From assembly GCF_005938625.1 (NCBI RefSeq), contig NZ_VCNJ01000001.1:62001-126000 (forward strand): a stretch of DNA of 64,000 nt, read 5' to 3'. The notes beneath the pieces were generated by a model. That model was not told where the DNA came from, searched no databases, and saw only the letters and a program-made list of their open reading frames with translations. A program made the translations under genes and the position numbers. Origin of the DNA: Pseudomonas fluorescens. Its GTDB lineage: Bacteria; Pseudomonadota; Gammaproteobacteria; Pseudomonadales; Pseudomonadaceae. Positions 18,945 to 29,200 of the stretch are shown here, piece by piece. Position 1 is the first letter of the stretch. The number at the start of each line of letters is the position of its first letter.

Positions 18945-20864
18945 ATGAGCGAAAAAACCAAGACTGCTGCGATCGAAGAGATGCGTTTTCGTCTGCTGAT
19001 CGATGCGGTGGTCGACTATGCGATCTACATGATCGATCCCGACGGCATCATCACCAGTTGGAACTCCGGCGCCAAACGCTTCAAGGGCTACGAAGAAGCG
19101 GAAATCCTCGGCGAACATTTCTCCCGCTTCTATACCGCTGACGACCGCGCCGCCGGCCTGCCGCAACGGGCGCTCGACACGGCGATCCGTGAAGGACGTT
19201 TCGAAGGCGAGGGCTGGCGGGTGCGCAAGGACGGCACCAACTTCTGGTCGCACGTGGTGATCGACCCGATCATCGATCCCAATGGCGTACTGCTCGGCTT
19301 CGCCAAGATCACCCGCGACCTGACCGACCGCAAGATGGCCGAGGAAACCCTCAAGCGAAGCGAGCAGCAGTTCCGCTTGCTGGTGCAGGGCGTCACCGAC
19401 TATGCGATCTACATGCTCAGCCCCGAAGGCCGGGTCAGCAACTGGAACCAGGGCGCCCAGCGGATCAAGGGCTATCTGCCGGAAGAAATCATCGGTCAGC
19501 ACTTTTCGATCTTCTATACCCCCGAAGACCGCGAGCTCGGCGAGCCGGCACGTGCGTTGGAGATTGCCACCCGCGTGGGCCGCTTTGAAAACAAGAGCTG
19601 GCGCATGCGCAAGGACGGCACGCGGTTTCTCGCCCATGTGGTGGTCGATGCGATTCGTGGCGATACCGGCACTTTGCTCGGTTTCGCCAAGATCACCCGC
19701 GACATCACCGAAGCCCATCAGGCGCAGCAAGCGCTGGAGAAAACCCGGGAAGCGCTGTTCCAGGCGCAGAAGATGCAGGCCATCGGGCAACTCAGCGGCG
19801 GCATCGCCCACGACTTCAATAATCTGCTGACGGTGATCCTCGGTAACCTCGAGATCGTGCAAAAGCGCGTGGGTGACGATGCGAAAGTCAGCCGTCTGCT
19901 GGAAAACGCCACCCAAGGTGCATTGCGCGGTGTGTCGCTGACCCAGCGCATGCTGGCGTTTGCGCGCCGTCAGGAATTGAAAACCGAGTCGGTCGATATT
20001 GCGCAATTGGTTCAGGGCATTACCGGGTTGTTGCGCAGCTCCCTGGGGCCGGGCATCCGTATCGATACGCGGTTTCCCGACGATCTCGAACCGGTGCTGG
20101 CGGACACCAATCAACTGGAGCTGGCCTTGCTCAATCTGGCGACCAACGCCCGCGACGCCATGCCCGACGGGGGCGCGGTGAGCATCACCGCTGAACCGAA
20201 AGTGGTGCTTGAGCTGGGGCATTCGGATCTGCCCGCGGGGCGTTACGTCTGCCTCAGTGTGATCGATACCGGGGAGGGCATGGATGCGCGCACACTGGCG
20301 TCGGCCAGAGATCCGTTTTTCACCACCAAAGGCTTGGGCAAGGGCACCGGACTGGGGTTGTCGATGGTCCACGGCTTTATTGAACAGCTCGGTGGCCGTT
20401 TCATTCTCAAGAGCGAAAAGACTCAAGGCACCACGGCTGAACTCTGGATTCCGGTGGCCGTCGAGGGCGTGGTCAGCAAGCCGCTGCTGCCACACGCCGA
20501 GCCGGTGGTGGTGCCAAGACTCAGCGTACTGGTGGTGGATGACGACTCATTGGTCTTGACCAGTACCAGCCTGTTGCTCGAAGACCTCGGTCATCGCGTG
20601 GTCAGTGCGACGTCCGGTGCGCAGGCGCTGGCGTTGTTCGATCAGGGCGAGGTCATTGACCTGATGATCACCGACATGGCCATGCCGCAGATGAGCGGCG
20701 CGCAACTGGCCCACGCAGTGCGCCTGCTCAAACCGGATCTGCCGATTATCCTGGCCACCGGTTACGCCGAGCGTCTGGAAGGTTTTGCCGCGCAACTGCC
20801 ACGGTTGCCCAAGCCGTTCACGCAGATGAATCTGGTGGCAATCATTGCTCAATCGATGAAGTGA
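18945..20864 (+). CDS. PAS-PAS hybrid sensor histidine kinase with receiver domain
   Basis: A 639-residue soluble kinase with no membrane segment. Two closely similar PAS domains (about 13-128 and 140-255, each with W-N-x-G-A-x-R-x-K-G-Y) are followed by a HisKA region with phospho-His289 (GGIAHDFNN), a catalytic ATPase domain (DTGEGMD, GTGLGLSMV at 440-476) and a receiver domain with DDD at 532-534 and phospho-Asp577 (ITDMAMP). It likely senses an internal redox or ligand cue. The helicase stop overlaps a possible GTG start at 18936; I prefer the ATG at 18945, placed behind GGTGAG. No separate response regulator is adjacent. Confidence 0.87.
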   Translation: MSEKTKTAAIEEMRFRLLIDAVVDYAIYMIDPDGIITSWNSGAKRFKGYEEAEILGEHFSRFYTADDRAAGLPQRALDTAIREGRFEGEGWRVRKDGTNFWSHVVIDPIIDPNGVLLGFAKITRDLTDRKMAEETLKRSEQQFRLLVQGVTDYAIYMLSPEGRVSNWNQGAQRIKGYLPEEIIGQHFSIFYTPEDRELGEPARALEIATRVGRFENKSWRMRKDGTRFLAHVVVDAIRGDTGTLLGFAKITRDITEAHQAQQALEKTREALFQAQKMQAIGQLSGGIAHDFNNLLTVILGNLEIVQKRVGDDAKVSRLLENATQGALRGVSLTQRMLAFARRQELKTESVDIAQLVQGITGLLRSSLGPGIRIDTRFPDDLEPVLADTNQLELALLNLATNARDAMPDGGAVSITAEPKVVLELGHSDLPAGRYVCLSVIDTGEGMDARTLASARDPFFTTKGLGKGTGLGLSMVHGFIEQLGGRFILKSEKTQGTTAELWIPVAVEGVVSKPLLPHAEPVVVPRLSVLVVDDDSLVLTSTSLLLEDLGHRVVSATSGAQALALFDQGEVIDLMITDMAMPQMSGAQLAHAVRLLKPDLPIILATGYAERLEGFAAQLPRLPKPFTQMNLVAIIAQSMK

Positions 20865-20932
20865 GGCGCCGGTCAATCCGGCTGAACTTGCGCGCCAACG
20901 GGGACTTCTAAACGTTTTCCCCACCCCGGAGC

Positions 20933-21478
20933 GTGCATCTTTTGTCTCGCATACTGACTGAGCCCACCGCTGAAGAAACCCTGACCGAACATGACGCGAA
21001 AATGTTCGGCTCACCCAAGGAACGGCTGGATTTCTATCGCCGGGAGATCCAGTACGAAACCAGTATTCTTGCCAACCGTACCGATGCCTATCTGGCGGCG
21101 CAGTCGTTTCTGGTGATTGCCTTCGCCTCGTGCATGGCCAACCTCAACCCGGAGTGGGGCAAGTTGTTCACGCTGGTGGTGCCGCCGTTTCTGGCTCTGC
21201 TCGGGTTGCTAAGCTCGCTGAACGCCTGGCCGGGGATTCGCGCGGCGTACGACATCATCGATCACTGGCATTTCAAGCAGAGCCACTTATTGCACAGCGA
21301 GCCGCTGATGGGCCTGGCGTACGACGAATCGCCGCTGTTCAGCGAGATGGAGTCGAGCCACAAGGGGTATCGCAAGTCGCTGCTGTTTTCGGTGCGTACG
21401 CCGTGGATCTTTGCGACGTTCTGGGTGTTGCTGGGGAGTTATGCGGTGTTTATTCAGGTGACCAATCCGGGGGGATGA
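20933..21478 (+). CDS. Putative membrane protein of unknown function
   Basis: A ~181-residue protein with two adjacent hydrophobic segments in the middle (about residues 50-95) and a third near the C-terminus (about 155-175). The N-terminal ~45 residues are polar (TEPTAEETLTEHDAK). I do not recognise the family. The start is uncertain: GTG at 20933 has GGAG very close, TTG at 20942 is better spaced. An intrinsic terminator follows directly, so it ends a transcription unit and may be co-transcribed with the kinase 70 bases upstream. Confidence 0.65.
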   Translation: MHLLSRILTEPTAEETLTEHDAKMFGSPKERLDFYRREIQYETSILANRTDAYLAAQSFLVIAFASCMANLNPEWGKLFTLVVPPFLALLGLLSSLNAWPGIRAAYDIIDHWHFKQSHLLHSEPLMGLAYDESPLFSEMESSHKGYRKSLLFSVRTPWIFATFWVLLGSYAVFIQVTNPGG

Positions 21479-21491
21479 TTGGTCTTCACGT

Positions 21492-21521
21492 AAAAGCCCG
21501 GCTCATGTAGCCGGGCTTTTT
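21492..21521 (+). terminator. Intrinsic terminator
   Basis: AAAAGCCCGGCT and AGCCGGGCTTTTT form a 12-bp stem with a short loop and a T-run, 14 bases past the membrane protein's stop. Confidence 0.9.
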
Positions 21522-21560
21522 CCATTTTGGCTGGATTTTGTGGTGCACTTTAGATCGATC

Positions 21561-21769
21561 CCCCTCACCCCAGCCCTCTCCCCCAAAGGGGGCGAGGGGG
21601 AAGGGAGCAGATCTTCGTGCAGTTCAAAATCTGCGTTCGACTCGGTATCTCAGTGCAGATCTTTGCGCTGCTCAAAATCTGCGTGCAACCCGGTATCTCA
21701 GGTCGGCGTATCTCAACCATTCACCGCGGTCAGTTCCCTCTCCCTCTGGGAGAGGGCTAGGGTGAGGGG
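21561..21769. repeat. GC-rich inverted-repeat element (copy B) with internal tandem repeat
   Basis: The ends CCCCTCACCCCAGCCCTCTC and GAGAGGGCTAGGGTGAGGGG match the element at 3519-3738. Its core differs: two 46-bp units (21607-21652 and 21655-21700), each beginning GCAGATCTT and ending CGGTATCTCA, plus a partial third unit ending GTATCTCA at about 21715. It fills the ~300-base gap; I see no gene in it. Confidence 0.75.
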
Positions 21770-21779
21770 CTGTTCTGGC

Positions 21780-22076
21780 TTACTCCACGGTCTCAAGCTC
21801 TCGACGCAACGCCACCGAGTTCTGCGAGGACATTGGAATCGGCGGGAAGTCTTCATTCAAGACGCACAAATGGTCGATCGCATCTTCAAACATCGAATCG
21901 GCTTTCTTGCGCAGCGCGCGGTAGCGCTCAAACTGTTCAATGTCCAGATCAGCCACGTCGAGCAGCGCATTGGCCGCGCGGTTGAGGGTGTGGGCGTTAT
22001 CGAACAATTGACGATTGCGTTCCAGAGCCAGTGCTCTGCAAGCCTTGATTTGCGCAGGAGTCGAGCATTCTTTCAT
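21780..22076 (-). CDS. Small helical protein of unknown function
   Basis: A 98-residue acidic, mostly helical protein (for example LERNRQLFDNAHTLNRAANA) without signal peptide or membrane segment. The ATG at 22076 is preferred; a TTG seven codons upstream with AAGGA close by is an alternative. I do not recognise the family. It lies alone between repeat copy B and the antiporter gene. Confidence 0.6.
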   Translation of the reverse strand: MKECSTPAQIKACRALALERNRQLFDNAHTLNRAANALLDVADLDIEQFERYRALRKKADSMFEDAIDHLCVLNEDFPPIPMSSQNSVALRRELETVE

Positions 22077-22263
22077 GACCGTAACCTTATTCTTCAAGGA
22101 TTCCTTTAACAGGCTTAAACGCCGCAGTGGAACCGAACCTGCCGGGCCCCGCCGGATGCATCTGGCGAGGGGTTATGCTTGTGACTGCCAGCGATTACCC
22201 CTCGATCCATTTTTTTACAGCAAGAAGTTCGATCAATTTCCTGATGAAACCCGTAATCAATAA

Positions 22264-23607
22264 TCAGGTTTTTTGTTTCTTATGTTGTTCGTAGCGCGCC
22301 AGGATCGGCTGCGTGCTGATGCCATGAAGCAAAATGCTCAGCGCCACCACCGACAAGGTCAGGTCGGTACACACGCTGGCCACGCTATCGGTCAGCCCAT
22401 GATTCAAGGCATAAAACAGATAGAACAGGCTACCGATCCCGCGAATGCCGAACCAGCCGATCAACAGCCGTTGCCGCCCCTCCAACAATGCACCCCACGG
22501 CATCAGCGCGACGCAGGCCGGGCGGATCAGGCAGAACAACACGCCGCCCACCAGCAACGCCCGCCAGTCCCAGTGCGCCACCAGCACCACGCCGAGCAGG
22601 GTCACCAGAAACACTTCCATGGCGCGTTCGACCAGACTGCCGAACGACAGCATGTCGCCCATCATGATCCCGGCGGCAACCTGGCTGCTTTCCAGCCGTT
22701 CGGTGTCGCCGTGTACCGCGTGTTGCGGTTCGACGTTCTGATGGCCGACCACCGGTTGCACCAGATGCTCGGCAGGCATTTGGCTGGCGCCGGTGGATTT
22801 CACTTCGACCTGCCGCAGGCCCAGGCCAGCGGCGAACACTGACAGAAAGCCATAACCGCCAATCGCCTCGGCGACGACATAGGCCAGAGCGATCAGCGAC
22901 AACGCCAGATAATCATTCGGGCTGAGCGTACTGTCGTCATTGTGGATACGCAGCGAGAGAGTCACGCGACCGATACCGCGACCCATCCAGTAACCGGTGA
23001 GCAATCCTGCGGGCACCGCCCACAATAAATTGCGCAAGACCCAACCCTGCCACTCGGCGGCAGAACCGTCACCGTGAATCAACAACAAGCCGAGAATCAC
23101 GAAAGGAAACGCCACCCCGTCATTAAGCCCTGCCTCACCCGACAGGCCGAAACGCACGCTGTCGACATCCCGGGCATCGTTGACCTGCACCAGCGCCGCC
23201 AGCACCGGGTCGGTCGGTGCCAGAATCGCGCCAATCAACAGTGACGGCCCCCAAGGCAAGTGCAACGCAAAGTGCAGCAGCAGACAAACGCCGACGATGG
23301 TCAGCACCATCACCGGCCCGGCCAGACCAAAGGCGATCCGCCAGCGCTTGTCGCGCAGGGGCAGGCGCAACTTCAGGCCACAGACGAACAGGGAAAACAA
23401 CACCGCGACTTCCGTCAGGTGCTCCATCCACAGCGAGGCGTTTTCCAACGATAGTTTCAGCAGATCGAGGCCGCTGGGGCCGATGCCGATCCCCAGCAGC
23501 AAACACACAGCCGAAGTGGTCACTGGCATCCAGCGCAGATACGACGAGGTCAGTGCCAGGGTCAGCAGGACCGCGCCGAGGACCGCCACCCACACGACAA
23601 AACTCAT
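22264..23607 (-). CDS. Cation/proton antiporter, CPA1 (NhaP-like) family
   Basis: A 447-residue inner-membrane protein with about a dozen hydrophobic segments. It carries the CPA1 signatures APTDPVLAALV (about 130-140) and GEAGLNDGVAFPFV (about 155-170), which hold the ion-binding Asp residues. It should exchange Na+ or K+ for protons. A hydrophilic loop of about 25 residues (TGASQMPAEHLVQPVVGHQN) interrupts the second half. It is monocistronic, with a REP element upstream. Confidence 0.85.
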   Translation of the reverse strand: MSFVVWVAVLGAVLLTLALTSSYLRWMPVTTSAVCLLLGIGIGPSGLDLLKLSLENASLWMEHLTEVAVLFSLFVCGLKLRLPLRDKRWRIAFGLAGPVMVLTIVGVCLLLHFALHLPWGPSLLIGAILAPTDPVLAALVQVNDARDVDSVRFGLSGEAGLNDGVAFPFVILGLLLIHGDGSAAEWQGWVLRNLLWAVPAGLLTGYWMGRGIGRVTLSLRIHNDDSTLSPNDYLALSLIALAYVVAEAIGGYGFLSVFAAGLGLRQVEVKSTGASQMPAEHLVQPVVGHQNVEPQHAVHGDTERLESSQVAAGIMMGDMLSFGSLVERAMEVFLVTLLGVVLVAHWDWRALLVGGVLFCLIRPACVALMPWGALLEGRQRLLIGWFGIRGIGSLFYLFYALNHGLTDSVASVCTDLTLSVVALSILLHGISTQPILARYEQHKKQKT

Positions 23608-23672
23608 GATGTGCCGCCCTCAGTGATTAATGACGGCCGCCTGCAGAGACCCTTTCGCTTCTGACGCCGCCC

Positions 23673-23758
23673 CTGTAGGAGCTGCCGCACGCTGCGATCC
23701 TTTGACCTTGTTTTTAGCATCCACATCAAAAGATCGCAGCCTGCGGCAGCTCCTACAG
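23673..23758. repeat. REP palindrome (GTAGGAGCTG / AAAAGATCGCAGCC type)
   Basis: TGTAGGAGCTGCCGCA...TGCGGCAGCTCCTACA forms an inverted pair between the antiporter and the SDR gene. Confidence 0.85.
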
Positions 23759-23767
23759 TGCGTTTAC

Positions 23768-24625
23768 TCACAGCATCGGCTTACCGCCGGTCACGCCATA
23801 GCGCTGGCCGGTGATGTAACTGGCTTCGTCCGAAGCCAGCAGCACGTAGATCGGCGCCACTTCAACCGGTTGGCCGGGGCGGCCGAGCGGGGTGTTGCCG
23901 CCGAAATTCTGCACTTCCTCGTCGGGCATGGTCGAGACGATCAGCGGCGTCCAGATCGGTCCGGGTGCCACGCAGTTCACGCGAATCTCTTTCGGCCCGA
24001 GCATCTGCGCCAGACCGCCGGTGAAGTTGGCAATCGCGCCTTTGGTGGTGGCGTAGGCGAGCAGGGTGGGTTTGGGCATATCCGAGTTGACCGAGCTGGT
24101 GTTAATGATCGACGCGCCGGCACTCATGTGTTTGATCGCCGCCTGACACAACCGGAAAATCGCGGTGATGTTGACGTCGAAGGTCATCACCCATTCTTCG
24201 TCGGGGATTTCCTCGAAGGTTTCGTGGGTCATCTGGAATGCGGCATTGTTGACCAGCACGTCGATGCGGCCAAAGCGCTCGACGGTCTTGTCGACCAAGG
24301 CCTGACACTGAGCCTTTTGCGCGATATCGCCTGGCAACAGCAGGCATTGACGCCCGGCCTGCTCGACCCAGCGCGCAGTTTCCTTAGCGTCTTCGTGTTC
24401 TTTCAGGTAGGCGACCGCCACGTCAGCGCCTTCACGGGCGAAAGCAATGGCCACTGCGCGGCCGATGCCGCTGTCGGCGCCGGTGATCAGGGCAATCTTG
24501 CCGGCCAGTCGCCCGGAACCGACATAGCTTTGCTCGCCGCAATCGGGATAGGGCTCCATTTTGCGCTGTGAACCGGGAACGGCCTGGGCCTGTGCGGGGA
24601 AGGGTGGTTTTGGATAGTCGGTCAT
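23768..24625 (-). CDS. SDR-family oxidoreductase (YghA-like)
   Basis: A 285-residue short-chain dehydrogenase with cofactor motif TGADSGIGRA (about 48-57), NNAAF (about 127-131) and catalytic Tyr-x-x-x-Lys in YATTKG (about 198-203). The N-terminal extension with PDCGEQSYVGSGRL is characteristic of the YghA/general-stress-protein-39 subgroup, which uses NAD(P)H to reduce aldehydes or ketones. The natural substrate is not deducible. It is a single gene between REP elements. Confidence 0.87.
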   Translation of the reverse strand: MTDYPKPPFPAQAQAVPGSQRKMEPYPDCGEQSYVGSGRLAGKIALITGADSGIGRAVAIAFAREGADVAVAYLKEHEDAKETARWVEQAGRQCLLLPGDIAQKAQCQALVDKTVERFGRIDVLVNNAAFQMTHETFEEIPDEEWVMTFDVNITAIFRLCQAAIKHMSAGASIINTSSVNSDMPKPTLLAYATTKGAIANFTGGLAQMLGPKEIRVNCVAPGPIWTPLIVSTMPDEEVQNFGGNTPLGRPGQPVEVAPIYVLLASDEASYITGQRYGVTGGKPML

Positions 24626-24715
24626 CGCGGGTCTCCGAGGTCTCAGGGCAGGTATGGGTGGTTGACCCGGTGCGTTTGCCGTGAGTTCGATCGGATTTAC
24701 ACGCGACGCAAATTC

Positions 24716-24808
24716 CCTGTAGGAGCTGCCGAAGGCTGCGATCTTTTGATTTTGATCTTCTAAAAAAGCAAGATCAAAAGATCGCAGCCTTCGGCAGCTC
24801 CTACAGGG
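24716..24808. repeat. REP palindrome (GTAGGAGCTG / AAAAGATCGCAGCC type)
   Basis: CCCTGTAGGAGCTGCCGAAGG and its reverse complement flank an A/T-rich centre, giving a near-perfect ~40-bp-arm palindrome upstream of the SDR gene and downstream of patB. Confidence 0.88.
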
Positions 24809-24820
24809 GATGTGGTGTTT

Positions 24821-25975
24821 TCAGGTGTTGCGTTGTGTCAGGGCGCGCTCCATGCGGGCGATGCCTTCTTCGAGCAACGAGCGCGGGCAGCCGAAGTTCA
24901 GGCGTACGAATTGCTGGTGTTGATCGCCGAAATCCAGACCCGGGCTCAGACCCACTTTGGCCTGCTCAAGGAAGAACTGCTGCGGATTGTCCAGATCCAG
25001 CGCCGAGCAATCCAACCAGGCCAGATACGTGCCCTGCGGGACATTGATGGTCACGCCCGGCAAACGGCTGCGCACCGCGTCAACCAGCCAGTCACGGTTG
25101 GCCTGCAGGTAGGTTTTCAACTCGGTCAGCCATGGCGCACCTTCGCTGTAGGCAACGCGGGTGGCTTCCATGCCCAGCGGGTTGACGCTGTCGACCATGC
25201 CACAACGGGCGTGATTGACGCGTTCGCGCAGGGCGGCGTTCTGGATGATCATGAACGAGGTCTTCAGACCGGCGATGTTGTAGGCCTTGCTCGCCGACAT
25301 CAGGGTGATGGTGCGCTCGGCGATCTGCGTGCTCAGCGACGCGGTCGGAATATGCACGCGACCATCGAAGCACAGCTCGGCGTGGATTTCGTCGGAGATG
25401 ATCCACGCGTCCTGCGCCGCACAAATGTCGGCCACGGCTTGCAGTTCTTCACGGGCAAACACCTTGCCGATCGGGTTGTGCGGGTTGCTCAGCAGCAACG
25501 CGCCGCCACCGTTCAGCGATTCACGCAGCACGTCGAGCGGCGTCAAGTAAGTACCGTCAGCTTGCGCGACGAACTCCAGCTCAACCTTGTTCAACCCCCA
25601 ATGCCCCGGGGCGTGGCGCAGCGGCGGGTAGTTCGGCACCTGCACCACGACGTTCTGTTGTGGCTGCACCAGTGCTTTCAGAGACATGTTGAAACCGGAC
25701 TCGACGCCCGGCAGGAAGATCAGGTCTTGCGGTTGGACCTTCCAGGCGTATTTGTTCCAGAGGTCGGCGACGATGGCTTCACGCAGGTTTTCCTGCGCCA
25801 CGCTGTAGCCCACCAACGGGTGCAACAAGCGTTGCTGCAGTGCCTCGATCACCACCGGCGGCGCGGCGAAATCCATATCAGCGACCCACATCGGCAACAC
25901 GTCGGCCGAATAGCGGCTCCACTTGGTGCTGCCGGTGTTGTGGCGGTCGAATACCTGATCAAAATCGAAAGTCAT
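24821..25975 (-). CDS. patB: PatB/MalY-type PLP-dependent C-S lyase
   Basis: A 384-residue fold-type I PLP enzyme of the MalY/PatB group, which splits cystathionine, cysteine and related thioethers to pyruvate (or homocysteine), ammonia and a thiol. The PLP lysine is Lys230 in SASKAYNIAGLK, SNPHNPIG (163-170) holds the Asn, and SDEIHAEL (194-201) holds the Asp contacting the pyridine nitrogen. The ATG at 25975 begins the conserved MTFDFDQVFDR; the frame is open upstream only because of REP sequence. It could take part in sulfur amino-acid turnover or flavour-thiol release. Confidence 0.88.
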   Translation of the reverse strand: MTFDFDQVFDRHNTGSTKWSRYSADVLPMWVADMDFAAPPVVIEALQQRLLHPLVGYSVAQENLREAIVADLWNKYAWKVQPQDLIFLPGVESGFNMSLKALVQPQQNVVVQVPNYPPLRHAPGHWGLNKVELEFVAQADGTYLTPLDVLRESLNGGGALLLSNPHNPIGKVFAREELQAVADICAAQDAWIISDEIHAELCFDGRVHIPTASLSTQIAERTITLMSASKAYNIAGLKTSFMIIQNAALRERVNHARCGMVDSVNPLGMEATRVAYSEGAPWLTELKTYLQANRDWLVDAVRSRLPGVTINVPQGTYLAWLDCSALDLDNPQQFFLEQAKVGLSPGLDFGDQHQQFVRLNFGCPRSLLEEGIARMERALTQRNT

Positions 25976-26034
25976 GCGCGGTCTCGTGAAGGCGGGATTG
26001 GTCCTGGACGCCATTCTAAGCCTTACGCGATCCA

Positions 26035-26124
26035 TGTGGGAGCGAGCTTGCTCGCGAAGGCGTCGGATCAGCCAGCATCGATGTTGAATGACACACCGCT
26101 TTCGCGAGCAAGCTCGCTCCCACA
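26035..26124. repeat. REP palindrome (GGGAGCGAGC / CTCGCGAA type)
   Basis: TGTGGGAGCGAGCTTGCTCG and its reverse complement CGAGCAAGCTCGCTCCCACA form an inverted pair between divergent patB and fdnG. Confidence 0.88.
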
Positions 26125-26294
26125 GGGTTTGGTGGTCTTCAATGATAGAGCCGACAAACGGCCGACGGTCGGTTTTCACACAGATCGTGTGGGCATTGTC
26201 TACAGTGAAAAGGTCGGCACTTGTCTGCCGCAACCGTGATTGTCCAGATAAAACCCGGCACCAGTACCGGGTTCCACCTGATCAGGAGTGCACG

Positions 26295-29200
26295 ATGGAT
26301 CTCAGCCGTCGTCAGTTCTTCAAGGTCGCTGGTATCGGCCTTGCAGGCTCGAGCTTGGGCGCGTTGGGCATGGCCCCGACGCAAGCCTTCGCCGAGCAGG
26401 TGCGCCACTTCAAGCTTGCCCACACCCATGAAACCCGCAACACCTGCCCGTATTGCTCGGTCGGCTGCGGTTTGATCATGTACAGCCAGGGCGATGGAGC
26501 GAAGAACGTAGCGCAGAGCATCATTCACATCGAGGGCGACGCCGACCATCCGGTCAACCGCGGCACCCTTTGCCCGAAAGGCGCAGGCCTTCTCGACTTC
26601 ATTCACAGCCCCGGCCGTTTGCTTTACCCGCAAACTCGCAAACCGGGCAGCAGTGAATGGACGCGAATCGGTTGGGACGAAGCGCTCGACCGCATCGCCG
26701 ACCTGATGAAAACCGACCGGGACGCCAACTTCATCGAGAAAAATGCCAACGGGCAAACGGTGAATCGCTGGCTGAGCACCGGGTTCCTCGCCGCATCGGC
26801 GGCGTCCAACGAAGCCGGTTACATCACCCAGAAGGTGATTCGCAGTCTCGGCATGCTGGGGTTCGATAACCAGGCGCGTGTCTGACACGGCCCGACGGTG
26901 GCAAGTCTTGCCCCGACGTACGGCCGTGGTGCCATGACCAATACCTGGACCGATATCGCTAACGCGAATCTGATCCTGGTGATGGGTGGCAACGCAGCAG
27001 AAGCGCATCCGTGCGGCTTCAAATGGGTGACCGAGGCCAAGGCGCATAACGCTGCGCGGCTGATCGTCGTTGATCCGCGTTTTACCCGCACCGCTTCGGT
27101 GGCCGACTACTACGCGCCGATCCGCACCGGCACTGACATCGCCTTCATGGGCGGGCTGATCAATTACCTGCTGACCGAGGACAAGATCCAGCACGAATAC
27201 GTGCGCAATTACACCGACGTGTCGTTCATCGTCAAAGCAGGCTATGGCTTTGAAGACGGCATCTTCAGCGGCTACGACGTCGCCAAGCGCAGCTACACCG
27301 ACAAATCCGGCTGGGGTTACGAACTGGGCGACGACGGCTTCGCCAAAGTCGACCCGACCCTTCAAGATCCGCGCTGCGTCTATCAATTGATGAAGCAGCA
27401 TTACAGCCGCTACAACATCGACCTCGCGAGCCAGATCTGTGGCATGCCGGTCGACGCCATGCAGAAAATCTGGGAAGAGATCGCCACCTGCTCGATCCCG
27501 GGCAAGACCATGACGATTCTCTACGCCCTCGGCTGGACCCAGCACTCGATCGGCGCGCAGATCATCCGCAGCGCGGCGATGGTGCAACTGTTGCTGGGCA
27601 ACGTCGGCATGCCCGGTGGCGGGGTCAACGCCTTGCGCGGGCACTCAAACATCCAAGGGCTGACCGACCTTGGCTTGCTCTCCAATGCACTGCCGGGCTA
27701 TCTGACACTGGGCAGCGACACCGAACAGGATTACGCCCAGTTCATCCACAAACGCACGCAAGTGCCGCTGCGTCCGGGCCAACTGTCCTACTGGCAGAAC
27801 TACAGCAAATTCCACGTCAGCCTGATGAAGTCGTGGTACGGCGCCAACGCCACTGTCGAGAACAATTGGTGCTACGACCATTTGCCGAAACTCGACATCC
27901 CCAACTACGACGTCCTGAAGATGTTCGACCTGATGAGCCAGGGCAAGGTCAACGGCTACTTTTGCCAAGGCTTCAACCCGATCGCCGCGCTGCCGGACAA
28001 GAACCGCGTAATGGGTGCACTGGCCAAGCTGAAATGGCTGGTGGTGATGGATCCGCTGGCCACTGAGACCTCGGAGTTCTGGCACAACGTCGGGCCGTAT
28101 AACGATGTGAAAAGCGAGGAGATCCAGACCGAAGTCATTCGCCTGCCCACCACCTGTTTTGCCGAAGAGGACGGCTCACTGGTCAATAGCAGCCGCTGGC
28201 TGCAATGGCACTGGAAAGGTGCCGATGGCCCCGGCGAGGCGCAGACCGACATCCGCATCATGGCCGAACTTTTCCTGCGCCTGCGCAAGCGCTATCAGGC
28301 CGAGGGCGGCAAATTCCCTGATCCGCTGCTGAAGCTGACCTGGCCATACAAGATCGCCGACGAGCCTTCGCCGGAAGAGTTGGCCAAGGAAATCAACGGC
28401 AGCGCCGTGGCTGATTTCACCGATGCCACCGGCGTTGCGGTTAAGGCCGGCTCGCAACTGGCCGGGTTTGGCTTGCTCAAGGATGACGGCAGCACCGCGT
28501 CCGGTTGCTGGATCTTCGCCGGCAGCTGGACCGAGGCCGGCAACCAGATGGCCCGGCGCGACAACAGCGATCCGTTCGGCATGCATCAGCATCTCGGCTG
28601 GGCATGGGCCTGGCCGGCCAACCGGCGAATTCTCTACAACCGTGCTTCGGCGGACGTCGCGGGCAAACCGTGGGATCCGAAAAAACGCCTGGTGTGGTGG
28701 AACGGCAAGGCCTGGGGCGGCACCGATGTGCCGGATTACAAAGCCGATGTGCCACCAGAAGCCGGGATGAACCCGTTCATCATGAACCCCGAAGGCGTCG
28801 CGCGGTTCTTCGCCGTCGACAAGATGAACGAAGGGCCATTCCCCGAACACTACGAGCCGTTCGAAACGCCGATCGGCATCAACCCGCTGCACCCGCAAAA
28901 CAAGAAAGCCACCAGCAACCCGGCGGCGCGGATCTTCGATTCGGTCTGGGAAACCCTCGGTGAGGCCAAGGACTTCCCGTACGCCGGCACCAGTTACCGG
29001 CTCACCGAGCATTTCCACTTCTGGAGCAAGCACTGCAAGTTGAACGCGATTGCTCAACCCGAGCAGTTTGTGGAAATCGGCGAAGTGCTGGCGAAAGAGA
29101 AGGGCATTGCTGCCGGTGATCGCGTGCGCGTCAGTTGCAAGCGCGGCTTTATCGAAGCGGTGGCGGTGGTGACGAAAAGGATTCGGCCGCTCCAAGTCAA

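Noticed and set aside
21607..21700. Two 46-bp direct repeats as a minimal CRISPR or replication iteron
   Set aside because: The units are adjacent with only two bases between, lie inside a known inverted-repeat element and have no associated rep or cas gene.
26883..26897. UGA in fdnG as a nonsense mutation or frameshift
   Set aside because: The frame is unchanged on both sides, the codon is at the known Sec position, a SECIS-like hairpin follows, and selA, selB and tRNA-Sec are encoded downstream.
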